NCBI GenBank assembly: GCA_051879015.1
Contig: JBJELF010000054.1
Location: 1 to 17,615, forward strand
Length of the DNA stretch: 17,615 nt
Reading direction: 5' to 3'
Origin: JBJELF01 sp051879015
GTDB lineage: Bacteria; Bacillota; Clostridia; Lachnospirales; Lachnospiraceae
Shown here: piece by piece, positions 7,758 through 15,461 of the stretch
How positions within the stretch are numbered: position 1 is the stretch's first letter
Layout: each line of letters begins with the position of its first letter
Program-made: the position numbers and the translations under genes
Notes under the pieces: model-generated
Told to the model about the DNA's origin: nothing
Database searches by the model: none
What the model saw: the letters and a program-made list of their open reading frames with translations, nothing else

Positions 7758-7786
7758 TTGACAATGAAAGTCAGCACTGATATAAT
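7758..7786 (+). promoter_or_regulatory. Consensus sigma-A promoter of the TetR-family gene
   Basis: TTGACA (7758-7763), exactly 17 bases, TATAAT (7781-7786): a perfect match to the housekeeping consensus. The 120 bases before it hold no gene. Because the promoter is here, upstream start codons of the next reading frame cannot be used. Confidence 0.9.
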
Positions 7787-7799
7787 GAACATTGTTCAG
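7784..7799. promoter_or_regulatory. Operator 1, TetR-type site over the transcription start
   Basis: TGAACA-T-TGTTCA (7786-7798) is a perfect inverted repeat overlapping the last base of the -10 box and the expected +1. The 16-base string AATGAACATTGTTCAG is repeated identically at 8422-8437. Binding here would block the regulator's own transcription. Confidence 0.75.
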
Positions 7800-7820
7800 T
7801 TTGTAGGGAGGTGGATTTAC

Positions 7821-8378
7821 TTGAATACTGTGATTACGTCCAAAGAGACTATTTTAAATACAAGCAGACAGTTAATCAAAGAACAGGGATGGGCGGCTAT
7901 TAATATCCGAAGTGTTGCTGCTGCTTGCGGTGTTTCTGTAGGTTCCATATACAACTATTTTAATTCCAAATCAGATTTAATAGCAGCTACGATAGAAAGT
8001 GTATGGTGTGATATTTTTCATTTCCAAAAACAAGGAGCTGATTTTGTTAACTTTTCAGATTGTGTGCAGTGGATTTTTAATTGTATGAAAAAAGGTGGAG
8101 AAAAATATCCTGGCTTTTTTACTTTACATTCGATGAGTTTTTTGGGAGAGGATAGAGTAAATGGTCATCAATTGATGATGCAGTCATGGGAACATATTCA
8201 AAATGAACTCTATACTATTTTGATAAATGATAAGAATATTCGTTCAGATGCTTTTAATGAAATATTAACTCCACAGAAATTTGTAGATATTATATTTTCG
8301 TTAATAATTTCAGCGTTGATACGCCAAAATTATGACAGCAGTGCAATTCTTGAAATGATTCAAAGAATGATTTATTGA
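7821..8378 (+). CDS. TetR/AcrR-family transcriptional regulator
   Basis: The 185-residue product has a typical N-terminal TetR DNA-binding domain, residues about 5-52 (SKETILNTSRQLIKEQGW, then IRSVAAACGVSVGSIYNYFNSKSDLI), and a variable helical ligand domain. The start is TTG 7821, with GGAGG at 7807-7811 nine bases upstream; the frame's earlier TTG at 7758 is the -35 box of the promoter and must be discarded. An identical palindrome sits at its own promoter and in front of the two membrane-protein genes downstream, so it most likely represses itself and them until a ligand binds. A terminator follows directly. Confidence 0.88.
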   Translation: MNTVITSKETILNTSRQLIKEQGWAAINIRSVAAACGVSVGSIYNYFNSKSDLIAATIESVWCDIFHFQKQGADFVNFSDCVQWIFNCMKKGGEKYPGFFTLHSMSFLGEDRVNGHQLMMQSWEHIQNELYTILINDKNIRSDAFNEILTPQKFVDIIFSLIISALIRQNYDSSAILEMIQRMIY

Positions 8379-8385
8379 GAGGAAG

Positions 8386-8412
8386 ATTCCCACCCGTTTG
8401 TGGGAATTTTTT
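8386..8412 (+). terminator. Rho-independent terminator after the TetR-family gene
   Basis: ATTCCCAC (8386-8393), six-base loop, GTGGGAAT (8400-8407), then six T (8407-8412). It separates regulator and membrane genes into two transcripts, or attenuates read-through. Confidence 0.8.
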
Positions 8413-8421
8413 AAACGAAAA

Positions 8422-8437
8422 AATGAACATTGTTCAG
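8422..8437. promoter_or_regulatory. Operator 2, identical to operator 1
   Basis: The same 16 bases as 7784-7799, containing TGAACA-T-TGTTCA, lie 17 bases before the start codon of the first membrane protein and just before its ribosome site. No good -10/-35 pair is visible around this copy (AAAAAT is in the place of TATAAT), so expression may come from a weak promoter or from read-through. Confidence 0.75.
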
Positions 8438-8454
8438 ATTGGAGGTGAAATAGT

Positions 8455-8874
8455 ATGAAAGTAAAAAAAACGACCTTGCTTTTAATAGCGTGCCTTGTTT
8501 GGACTGCCGCTGGATTTAATATTTTGCGAATTGGATTGTTAGTATATCCGGCATATTTGTCAATTTATAATTTATGTCTTTCTGCGATAGTGTTTTTGAT
8601 ATTTCAACATTTTATTTTTGGAAAACTTGTTAAAAAACATACGAAAAGAATTTTAGACTATGAAGAGGAACGTCAATTTTTCTTGAAATTTTTTGATTTG
8701 AAATCCTTTGCTATTATGGCATTTATGATGACTGGAGGAATTTATTTACGGGTATCTGGATTAGGACCTGACCATTTTATCGCTGTATTCTATTCCGGTT
8801 TAGGATTGGCGTTGTTGTTAGCTGGGATTCTTTTTGGGCGAAATTATTTGAGAATGTTTCGTCCACAATCATAA
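8455..8874 (+). CDS. Small four-helix integral membrane protein, unknown function
   Basis: The 139-residue protein has four hydrophobic segments (about 5-25, 28-52, 83-102 and 107-127) with a basic loop KLVKKHTKR between the second and third, and a striking C-terminal pattern TGGIYLRVSGLGPDHFIAVFY. I do not recognise a named family. GGAGG at 8441-8445 with a nine-base gap supports ATG 8455. It is preceded by the duplicated TetR operator and followed 25 bases later by another membrane protein, so the pair is probably one TetR-controlled unit, perhaps for export or membrane stress; that role is inferred. Confidence 0.75.
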   Translation: MKVKKTTLLLIACLVWTAAGFNILRIGLLVYPAYLSIYNLCLSAIVFLIFQHFIFGKLVKKHTKRILDYEEERQFFLKFFDLKSFAIMAFMMTGGIYLRVSGLGPDHFIAVFYSGLGLALLLAGILFGRNYLRMFRPQS

Positions 8875-8899
8875 AAATAACGATAGGAAAGGAAAAAAC

Positions 8900-9571
8900 A
8901 TGCAGGCTATTGTAGAAACTTTATTTGATTTAGCGTATTTAATTACAGTGATTACTCTTGGCATTGTAATGATTGTCAAAAGTTATGGAAACAAACAATA
9001 TCGTTTGTTTGGCATTATGGCTATTGTGCTTGGTTTGGGTGATGCATTTCATTTGATTCCGCGTGCAGTTGCATTGTGTACTACTGGATTAGAAAATTTC
9101 ACTTATGCACTTGGTATCGGAAAATTGATAACTTCCATAACTATGACTGTTTTTTATATTCTTTTGTATTATGTATGGAGGATTCGTTATAATATAAAAG
9201 AAAAAAATGAAATAACGATTGCGATATATCTGTTGGCTGCACTTCGCATCATTTTGTGCTTATTCCCGCAAAATAAATGGCTGAGTGCAACTCCGCCGTT
9301 GGGTTGGGGGATTTATCGTAATATTCCATTTACGTTATTAGGAGTAATGATTATTGTTCTATTTTTCCAAAAAGCGAGAGAGCAGAAAGATAGTGCATTT
9401 AAATGGATGTGGTTGACGATTGTTCTCAGTTTTGGATTTTACATTCCTGTGGTACTTTGGGCTGAAACAATTCCAATGATTGGTATGTTAATGATTCCTA
9501 AAACTTGTGCTTATGTGTGGACGGTTTTGATTGGCTATAGAGCCATGAGATGCGAAAACATTCAGAATTGA
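8900..9571 (+). CDS. Seven-helix integral membrane protein, unknown function
   Basis: The 223-residue product contains about seven hydrophobic segments and the motif GLGDAFHLIPR after the second, together with short loops and a C-terminal VLIGYRAM. It appears to belong to an uncharacterised group of Firmicute membrane proteins; no catalytic site is obvious. AAAGGA at about 8887-8892 supports ATG 8900. It is the second gene of the TetR-controlled pair. Confidence 0.75.
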   Translation: MQAIVETLFDLAYLITVITLGIVMIVKSYGNKQYRLFGIMAIVLGLGDAFHLIPRAVALCTTGLENFTYALGIGKLITSITMTVFYILLYYVWRIRYNIKEKNEITIAIYLLAALRIILCLFPQNKWLSATPPLGWGIYRNIPFTLLGVMIIVLFFQKAREQKDSAFKWMWLTIVLSFGFYIPVVLWAETIPMIGMLMIPKTCAYVWTVLIGYRAMRCENIQN

Positions 9572-9608
9572 TATTCTATAGTAAAGTTAGTTACCTGTCT
9601 GTTAAACT

Positions 9609-9667
9609 GTCGTTAATGGAATGATGAATTTGTGCGCAAGCATGCTTATCATCATTCCGTTGACGAC
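9609..9667. terminator. Long hairpin between convergent genes, possible bidirectional terminator or repeat
   Basis: GTCGTTAATGGAATGATGA (9609-9627) pairs with TCATCATTCCGTTGACGAC (9649-9667) over 19 positions, with only two G-U type differences; the apex has GTGC-GCAA-GCAT, a GNRA-like tetraloop. It lies between the membrane gene (plus) and the DegV gene (minus). No U-run follows on the plus strand, so a terminator role is uncertain and a mobile hairpin is also possible. Confidence 0.55.
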
Positions 9668-9700
9668 ATTTGTATTGTAAAAAATAGATGTCTTTACAAA

Positions 9701-10585
9701 CTAATTTCTCTTGTCACCCCAAAAGAACAGTGCTACGGTTCCGGGACCGGTATGACTGCCGATTGTAGTGCCAATGGGGAAGATTTCTACTTTTCCCTGT
9801 AAGTGAGGAAATTGTTCTTCTACCATAGCAGCAACGCTTTGTGCGTCTTCCAGACACAGAGAGTGGCAAATAAAACATTTTCCTGCATATGATGTACCAT
9901 TTTCTGCGTGAAGTACCATTTTTGATACAATTCGCTTAATCACATTTCGTTTTCCGCGTATCTTTTCTCTTGGTGCAAGATGACCCTCCTGATCCATATT
10001 GAGGAGAGGGCAGATATTTAGTACGGTTCCGATTAATCCAGCCGTTTTTGAAATTCTTCCGCCACGAATGTAGAAGGATAAATCAGTGGAAAAAAACCAA
10101 TGATGCATACGCAGTTTGTTTGTTTCTACCCACTCGTACAGTTCATCAATCGTTTTACCCGCATCACGCAGGTCTGCTAATGTTTCCATAATTAATCCAT
10201 AACCACTGGAAGCTCCAAGAGAATCTACGATATAAATTTTTCGTTCTGGATATTTGGCTGCTAGTTCATCTCTTGCTATGCAGGCGGAATTATAAGTTCC
10301 AGTAAGACCTGTGGATAGTGTAACATGAAGAATGTCTTTGCCTTCTTGCAGCATTGATTCGAAATGGTTGATGTATTCGATCGTGCTTACCTGTGACGTT
10401 TTGGTGTCAGATCCGTTAGCCATTCGGTGAAATAATTCTTCTGATGACAGGGTAATACCCATATCATCGGGATATTCGACCCCATCTAACGTAAATTTAA
10501 AACATACATAACGAAGATCTCTGTCTCTCATGCGTTCTGGGTTTAAATCAACCGTAGAACAACAGCTTATACAGTAATCAGACAT
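9701..10585 (-). CDS. DegV-family fatty-acid-binding protein
   Basis: The 294-residue protein shows the DegV signatures: an N-terminal DYCISCCSTVDL, TKTSQVS at about 61-67, VTLSTGLTGTYNSA near 88-101 that contacts the lipid carboxylate in the family, DLSFYIRGGRISKTAG (about 168-183), and the C-terminal GSHTGPGTVALFF. DegV/FakB proteins bind a fatty acid and present it to a FakA kinase; no FakA gene is nearby, so the partner would be elsewhere. The ribosome site AGGGGGA lies about eight bases before the minus-strand ATG. Its leader, from a promoter at 10695-10723, is mostly repeat-derived. Confidence 0.92.
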   Translation of the reverse strand: MSDYCISCCSTVDLNPERMRDRDLRYVCFKFTLDGVEYPDDMGITLSSEELFHRMANGSDTKTSQVSTIEYINHFESMLQEGKDILHVTLSTGLTGTYNSACIARDELAAKYPERKIYIVDSLGASSGYGLIMETLADLRDAGKTIDELYEWVETNKLRMHHWFFSTDLSFYIRGGRISKTAGLIGTVLNICPLLNMDQEGHLAPREKIRGKRNVIKRIVSKMVLHAENGTSYAGKCFICHSLCLEDAQSVAAMVEEQFPHLQGKVEIFPIGTTIGSHTGPGTVALFFWGDKRN

Positions 10586-10615
10586 GATAAAAATCCCCCT
10601 TCATTGACAATAAAA

Positions 10616-10687
10616 TTGATAACCTACGGATTGCTTCTGCAATCCGAAACCATTCGAAATCCGCCCTATTCGGGTTACTTTCTCATG
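10616..10687. repeat. Partial copy of the dispersed repeat element inside the DegV leader
   Basis: From TTGATAACC to CTCATG this segment matches 3852-3936, including the identical 16-base CATTCGAAATCCGCCC. Its hairpin CGGATTGC/GCAATCCG (10627-10646) is kept but the loop is shortened to four bases. The terminal inverted arms and the long hairpin of the full copy are missing. On the minus strand it is transcribed as part of the DegV 5' leader. Confidence 0.75.
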
Positions 10688-10694
10688 CTATATG

Positions 10695-10723
10695 ATTATA
10701 GCACATTACATTGATTGATTCAA
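10695..10723 (-). promoter_or_regulatory. Promoter of the DegV gene (minus strand)
   Basis: On the minus strand TTGAAT (10723-10718), 17 bases, TATAAT (10700-10695). Transcription would start near 10688, giving a leader of about 100 bases that consists almost wholly of the repeat fragment. Confidence 0.7.
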
Positions 10724-10801
10724 TGGGCATTGTGAAAGAATATCTCATATTGTGTATTTAATGCTCAAAAGGAACCTGGCATGAAAAATAAATCAAAATG
10801 C

Positions 10802-10830
10802 TGGAACAATATATTTTAGTGTGATATAAT
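10802..10830 (+). promoter_or_regulatory. Likely promoter of the MATE transporter gene
   Basis: An extended -10, TGATATAAT (TATAAT at 10825-10830), with a weak -35 TGGAAC (10802-10807) 17 bases upstream. It lies 48 bases before the start codon. Confidence 0.6.
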
Positions 10831-10877
10831 ATTTTTTTAAAAAGGTCTTGTCATATTTTTTAAGAAAGAGGTTTGAG

Positions 10878-12293
10878 ATGGAACAAAAGAATACGATATT
10901 ACAGAGGACAGAGGATAGTCACAGTCAAAAAAGAGAAAATCCACTTGGAACAGAACCGATTTCCAAACTAATGATTCGCTTTGCAATTCCAAGTATTATT
11001 GCTATGTTGGTCAGCGCTCTTTATAATATTGTCGATCAGCTGTTTATTGGTCAAGCAGTAGGAACCCTTGGCAATGCGGCGACGAATGTTGCCTTTCCAC
11101 TTACGACATCTGGTATTGCCTGTTCTTTAATGTTTGGAATTGGCGGTGCTTCTTGTTTTAATCTAAATATGGGAAGGGGAAAAAAAGAAGAGGCAATTTA
11201 TTTTGTGGGAAATGCGGTTATCGGTCTGATTGGAAGTGGACTCTTTTTGATGGTAGTAACGCAGTTGTTTCTGACTCCATTGTTAAAGATTTTTGGTGCA
11301 CCCGATGAAGTTTTGCCTTATGCGCAGACTTATGTGAGAATTACTTCTCTTGGATTTCCTTTTATGATATTGACTACGGGTGGATGTCATCTGATTCGTG
11401 CAGATGGCAGTCCGAAGATAGCAATGCTTTGTAATCTGGTGGGTGCTGTTATCAACACAGTTTTGGATGCTATCTTTGTCATGGTATTTCATTGGGGTAT
11501 GGCAGGGGCAGCGTCGGCAACGGTTATAGGTCAGGTGATTTCAGCTGTAATTGTTATTTGCTATTTAAAAAGATATCAAACAATGCCTTTACTGCCGCAG
11601 CATTTTCAACCGCAGTTCAAATACATCAAAGGCACCATGCAGATTGGAATGGCCTCGTTTTTTAATCAGATGGCTATGATGATCGTGCAGATAGTTATGA
11701 ATAATTCTCTGACACATTATGGGACGCAGTCCATCTATGGATGTGCAATTCCATTGGCCTGTGCCGGAATTGTTATGAAAGTAAATCAGGTGTTTTTCTC
11801 GATTGTAATTGGTATTGGTCAGGGAAGTCAGCCAGTGGAAAGTTTTAATTATGGGGCGAACAAATATACACGCGTGCGGAAAGCATATAGTATGGCTGCT
11901 GTTACAGGAGTGATTATATCAGTGATTTCTTTCATCTTATTTCAGATGTTTCCAAGGCAAATTCTGGAACTATTTGGCTCTGGTACGCCAGAATATTTTG
12001 AATTTGGTGTCAAATTTTTCCGTGTATTTTTGTTTTTTATTTGGCTTAATGCGCTGCAGCCAATCACATCAACTTTTTTTACTTCGATTGGAAAACCAGT
12101 AAAGGGTATTTTTCTTTCACTGACAAGACAAGTGATATTTTTTATTCCATTATTAATTCTTTTGCCTCGTTTTATGGGAATTATGGGATGTGTGTATACG
12201 GGACCGATTGCTGACTTTCTTGCGGCAGTAGTTACAATTGTGATGGCATATCTGGAGTTTCGGGAAATGCCGAAAACGGATGATATAACATAA
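10878..12293 (+). CDS. MATE-family multidrug efflux transporter (MepA-like)
   Basis: The 471-residue integral membrane protein has twelve predicted helices in two halves and the usual N-terminal signature of the family (PISKLMIRFAIPSIIAMLVS, then ALYNIVDQLFIGQAVG). It exports cationic compounds in exchange for Na+ or H+ in characterised members; the substrate cannot be told here. The start is ATG 10878, with AAAGAGG at 10864-10870; the earlier TTG at 10848 overlaps the region between promoter and ribosome site and is rejected. Length is normal for MepA-type proteins, and no regulator gene is adjacent on this strand. Confidence 0.93.
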   Translation: MEQKNTILQRTEDSHSQKRENPLGTEPISKLMIRFAIPSIIAMLVSALYNIVDQLFIGQAVGTLGNAATNVAFPLTTSGIACSLMFGIGGASCFNLNMGRGKKEEAIYFVGNAVIGLIGSGLFLMVVTQLFLTPLLKIFGAPDEVLPYAQTYVRITSLGFPFMILTTGGCHLIRADGSPKIAMLCNLVGAVINTVLDAIFVMVFHWGMAGAASATVIGQVISAVIVICYLKRYQTMPLLPQHFQPQFKYIKGTMQIGMASFFNQMAMMIVQIVMNNSLTHYGTQSIYGCAIPLACAGIVMKVNQVFFSIVIGIGQGSQPVESFNYGANKYTRVRKAYSMAAVTGVIISVISFILFQMFPRQILELFGSGTPEYFEFGVKFFRVFLFFIWLNALQPITSTFFTSIGKPVKGIFLSLTRQVIFFIPLLILLPRFMGIMGCVYTGPIADFLAAVVTIVMAYLEFREMPKTDDIT

Positions 12294-12304
12294 AATAAGT
12301 GATA

Positions 12305-12348
12305 GATATAAGGGTGAAATGGGATGGGATCTATTTCACCCTTGTATC
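12305..12348 (+). terminator. Stem-loop after the MATE gene, probable terminator without a U-run
   Basis: AAGGGTGAAAT (12310-12320) pairs perfectly with ATTTCACCCTT (12333-12343), and the flanking GATAT/GTATC extend the stem. There is no T-run after it, so termination may be inefficient. The rest of the gap up to 12439 shows no clear promoter. Confidence 0.55.
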
Positions 12349-12439
12349 ATTGATAGGGCTTATGTCGTGCGGTTTTTTATAGAACAAGATCAATCTTATA
12401 GCATAGAATAATGTTGAAATATTTTGTTTGAGGTGTTTT

Positions 12440-12961
12440 ATGCAGCAGAATTATCGTTCCGACAAAGCAATCGGAGAAATTTTAAGATATGATAGACCAG
12501 ATGCCGTTGCAAATATTCGAAGTTCCAGTCAATATCCAAATTTGACTGGGTTAGTAGAATTTTATGAATTAATGGATGGTGTATTAGTAGTTACTTCTTT
12601 ATATGGTCTGCCAGATGATGCAGAAGAGGTGTGCGAGCAGCCAATTTTGGGAATGCATATTCATGAGGGAAATCAGTGCAGCGGCAATGAGACGGATCCC
12701 TTTGCTAATGCGGGTTTGCATTACAACCCAGATAATTGTCCGCACCCCTATCACAGCGGTGATTTACCTCCTGTATTTGTCAATCATGGAAATGCATGGG
12801 GTGCAGTAGTAACAGACCGATTTTCAGTGAGTGAAGTAGTGAATCGAACTGTGGTGATACACGCTAGGGCGGATGATTTTATGAGTCAGCCAGCAGGAAA
12901 TTCAGGAGCGAAAATTGGATGTGGTGTTATAAGAATGATGAGTCCATCTGTGTTCCAATAG
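12440..12961 (+). CDS. sodC: Copper/zinc superoxide dismutase, cytoplasmic type
   Basis: The 173-residue protein has the complete metal site of the family: copper ligands H73 and H75 (GMHIHEG), the bridging H94 (AGLHYNP), H141 (VVIHARADDF); zinc ligands H102, H105 and D108 (CPHPYHSGDLPP); and the structural cysteines C80 and C161. The reaction is dismutation of superoxide. It has no signal peptide, while most bacterial SodC enzymes are exported. The arginine that guides superoxide to copper (R143 of human SOD1) aligns with K158 in GNSGAKIGCGV. Start ATG 12440 follows GAGG at 12430-12433; the TTG at 12428 is rejected. It stands directly before the two-component genes but a separate promoter lies between. 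Confidence 0.88.
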   Translation: MQQNYRSDKAIGEILRYDRPDAVANIRSSSQYPNLTGLVEFYELMDGVLVVTSLYGLPDDAEEVCEQPILGMHIHEGNQCSGNETDPFANAGLHYNPDNCPHPYHSGDLPPVFVNHGNAWGAVVTDRFSVSEVVNRTVVIHARADDFMSQPAGNSGAKIGCGVIRMMSPSVFQ

Positions 12962-12974
12962 CAGGTCTATAAAA

Positions 12975-13003
12975 TTGACACATTTCTCCGCATTTTCTAT
13001 CTA
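12975..13003 (+). promoter_or_regulatory. Candidate promoter of the two-component genes
   Basis: TTGACA (12975-12980), 17 bases, TATCTA (12998-13003): a perfect -35 with a moderate -10, 50 bases before the kinase gene. Confidence 0.55.
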
Positions 13004-13053
13004 TCGCAGAAGAAGTATAGCGTTTATAATGTTAGAAAAGGGGGAGAAGAATT

Positions 13054-14361
13054 ATGCTGCGAATGGAGATTGCTTTATTTTTGGTTCTGGCGTTTGTCGC
13101 TATGGTCTATTTCTCTGCTGAGAGAAAAGCTTCGATGCTGCACAGGACCTTTTCGAAGCTGCTGATTGTTATACTCATTCATTTAATTTTTGATGGACTG
13201 ACCATTTATACAGTGAATCATCTTGATACTGTACCGTTGCTGCTGAATGACATCTTTCATCGGTTCTTTATTGGAACGATGGTGTTGGTTGTATATCTAT
13301 TTTACCAATACATTGCGATTCTGGTGGAGGAGGAAACAGGCAGTCCACGACGTTTTGACCAAGCCGCTAAGTTTTATTTAATCATAGCAGAAGTAGGTGT
13401 TTTGTTATTGCCGGTTCACTATGCGGTCACATCAAAAGGAAATTATTCTGATGGTATTCATGCGAGTGTCTGTTATGTGTCCATGGCAGTTTATCTCTTT
13501 TTTTGTGTGTGGCTGCTGGTACGCTATTGGGAGAAGATTGACCAGAAAAAGCGCTTTGCCATCGGTGCGGCTCTGGTCATTGAGGTGTGTGTGTCTTTTT
13601 TGCAGGCCTTATATCCTACTTGGCTGATTAGTGGTATGGGATTGACGCTGATGACGATGTCCTTTTATCTAACGCTAGAAAATCCAGAGATTCTCCGAGG
13701 TGAACTGATGGAGCAGAAAATGTCCATGCTGTATCTAAAAAGTCAGGTAAATCCTCATTTCCTTTACAATACATTAGATACCATCCGTATTCAGGCACAA
13801 CTGAATGGTGATAAGAAAGTAGCAGATCTTCTGATGCGTCTGGTGGATTTCTTTCGATTGAGTGTTAAGGTGGATCGCCAGATGGTGGCGTTGGATGATG
13901 AACTGGAACTGCTGGAAGCCTATATGGAACTGATGTGTTATCGCTACCCAGAGCTTACTTGCAAGTATGACATCAATCCTGACTTGGGCGGTATTTTGGT
14001 ACCAAATTTTATTTTGCAGCCTATTGTAGAGAATAGTCTGCTTCACGGGCTGAAAAATAAGGGATATCGGGGCGAGGTGCAGATCGCAGCTAAGTATTCG
14101 GAGAAGCCTGGCTGCATCGAAATTCAGATTATTGATACGGGAAGCGGATTTGATCCGGTATCAAAGAAAAAAATGGACGATTTGCTGCTTCATTATGACA
14201 GGCAGGCTCCTAAGCTGGAGGGTAATAGTATTGGTGTTTTAAATGTACAAAAGCGTATTAAGCTGCTGTGCGGCAGAGATTGTGGATTGTGGTATACTGA
14301 AAATAAGACAGGCGGCGTAACAGCCCATCTGCTTTTGCGGATAATCGATCAGGAAAGGTAA
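13054..14361 (+). CDS. Sensor histidine kinase, YesM/LytS-like with seven-helix sensor
   Basis: The 435-residue protein starts with about seven hydrophobic helices (residues 2-208), without a large external loop, and continues with a His_kinase-type core: H235 in QVNPHFLYNTL, the N-box E326/N327 in LQPIVENSLLHG, and the ATP-lid DTGSGF (361-366) and SIGVLNVQKRI (392-402). It would autophosphorylate H235 and pass the phosphate to the adjacent regulator. The membrane-embedded sensor without an extracellular domain suggests sensing of a membrane or intramembrane signal. The ribosome site GGGGGAG lies upstream of ATG 13054. The regulator gene begins six bases after the stop. Confidence 0.92.
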   Translation: MLRMEIALFLVLAFVAMVYFSAERKASMLHRTFSKLLIVILIHLIFDGLTIYTVNHLDTVPLLLNDIFHRFFIGTMVLVVYLFYQYIAILVEEETGSPRRFDQAAKFYLIIAEVGVLLLPVHYAVTSKGNYSDGIHASVCYVSMAVYLFFCVWLLVRYWEKIDQKKRFAIGAALVIEVCVSFLQALYPTWLISGMGLTLMTMSFYLTLENPEILRGELMEQKMSMLYLKSQVNPHFLYNTLDTIRIQAQLNGDKKVADLLMRLVDFFRLSVKVDRQMVALDDELELLEAYMELMCYRYPELTCKYDINPDLGGILVPNFILQPIVENSLLHGLKNKGYRGEVQIAAKYSEKPGCIEIQIIDTGSGFDPVSKKKMDDLLLHYDRQAPKLEGNSIGVLNVQKRIKLLCGRDCGLWYTENKTGGVTAHLLLRIIDQER

Positions 14362-14367
14362 GAGAAA

Positions 14368-15126
14368 ATGAAAAAATTGAAAGTACTTTTGGTGGATGAT
14401 GAAATTATGATTCGAGAAGGGTTTAAACGTCTGTTTGACTGGGAGGCTCATGACTGTGAGATTATCGGAGAAGCTGCAGATGGTATGGAGGCGTTGGGAA
14501 AAATTGATATTCTGAAGCCAGATGTTGTGATTATGGATATCAATATTCCGATTATAAGTGGATTAAAAGTAATTCAGATGAGCCGTATAAAACATCCAAA
14601 GATTGCTTTTATCATTGTTTCAGGATATGATGATTTTTCCTATTGTCAGCAGGCACTGCGGTTACAAATTACAGATTATATTCTGAAGCCAGTAAATTAT
14701 GAGGAGTTTGGGGCCTGCATTGATAACTTGAAGATTTCATTATTTGAACATCGGGTTGCCTTGGCAGCAGAGACAGAGCAGCAGGAAGAACGCGCTATCG
14801 CAAATATTACTCGATATTTGCAGGAACATTTAGCGGAAGAAGTGAGTCTCACCGTCTTGGCAGAGGAGTTCCACTTGAGTGCTCAATATATCAGTCAACT
14901 CTTTAAGAATGAAATTGGGGTGGGTTTTCTTGCATACTTGACCAATATTCGCATGGAAAGAGCTAAAAAACTGCTGCTCTCCACAGCCCTTTCCATTGCA
15001 GAGATTGCAGAGCAGGCGGGATATGGGGACTACCGTGTCTTTACCAAAGTATTCAAAAAATCGGAAGGTGTTACGCCTTCTCAGTATCGGAGAGAATTTT
15101 TGACTCATTCGAGTGCGGAGAAATAA
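14368..15126 (+). CDS. Response regulator with AraC-type DNA-binding domain (YesN-like, short form)
   Basis: The 252-residue protein has a receiver domain (about 3-120) with the acidic pair D10/D11, phospho-acceptor D57 (VVIMDINIP), S85 and K107 (ILKPVN), then a linker with many Glu and Gln residues and an AraC-type double helix-turn-helix (about 145-243, ending GVTPSQYRREF). YesN-type regulators are often about 500 residues; this short form lacks the middle domain. It is coupled to the kinase (six-base gap). Targets are not shown by the sequence; the nearby superoxide dismutase and hemerythrin are candidates. Confidence 0.92.
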   Translation: MKKLKVLLVDDEIMIREGFKRLFDWEAHDCEIIGEAADGMEALGKIDILKPDVVIMDINIPIISGLKVIQMSRIKHPKIAFIIVSGYDDFSYCQQALRLQITDYILKPVNYEEFGACIDNLKISLFEHRVALAAETEQQEERAIANITRYLQEHLAEEVSLTVLAEEFHLSAQYISQLFKNEIGVGFLAYLTNIRMERAKKLLLSTALSIAEIAEQAGYGDYRVFTKVFKKSEGVTPSQYRREFLTHSSAEK

Positions 15127-15236
15127 TCAATTATTATTTACAAGGATGAGGTTTAGGGATTTCAGAGGACCGGATTAAAACAATTAGTTTGAAAGTCCAC
15201 AGAGAAAGAATAGGCCTAGGATGTTCTAATTTTGAA

Positions 15237-15265
15237 TTTAATAGTTTCGTACAAAATCTATTAAA
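15237..15265. other. AT-rich inverted repeat in the gap before the hemerythrin promoter
   Basis: TTTAATAG (15237-15244) and CTATTAAA (15258-15265) form an 8-bp stem; seven T follow at about 15278-15284, twelve bases later. It may be a weak terminator for the two-component transcript. I see no gene in 15127-15336. Confidence 0.35.
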
Positions 15266-15336
15266 TATAATATATCGTTTTTTTAATCTTTTGTTAATTG
15301 TTTTTAGTACTTTGCAGAATAAATATATAAATTCGA

Positions 15337-15365
15337 TTGACCTTTAAGGGAATGTTGATTATAAT
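15337..15365 (+). promoter_or_regulatory. Promoter of the bacteriohemerythrin gene
   Basis: TTGACC (15337-15342), 17 bases, TATAAT (15360-15365). The start would be near 15372, leaving an unusually long leader of about 155 bases before the coding region. Confidence 0.8.
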
Positions 15366-15370
15366 AAAAA

Positions 15371-15383
15371 TATCACTGTGATA
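15371..15383. promoter_or_regulatory. Palindrome at the hemerythrin transcription start, possible operator
   Basis: TATCAC-T-GTGATA is a perfect inverted repeat exactly at the expected +1. Its position suggests repressor binding; the binding factor is unknown. Confidence 0.45.
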
Positions 15384-15461
15384 CAGAGTATGAGGGTCAA
15401 ATCAGTATCTATTTTAGTGAAAAGATGATAAGTTTTGACATTTTCATCGATGTATAGGCGA

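Noticed and set aside
7519..7764. Minus-strand open frame of 81 codons between the cassette and the TetR gene
   Set aside because: It spans the terminator and the consensus promoter on the other strand and has no protein-like features.
15435..15440. A second TTGACA in the hemerythrin leader as an extra promoter
   Set aside because: No acceptable -10 lies 16-18 bases downstream; the nearest TATAGG is only 12 bases away.
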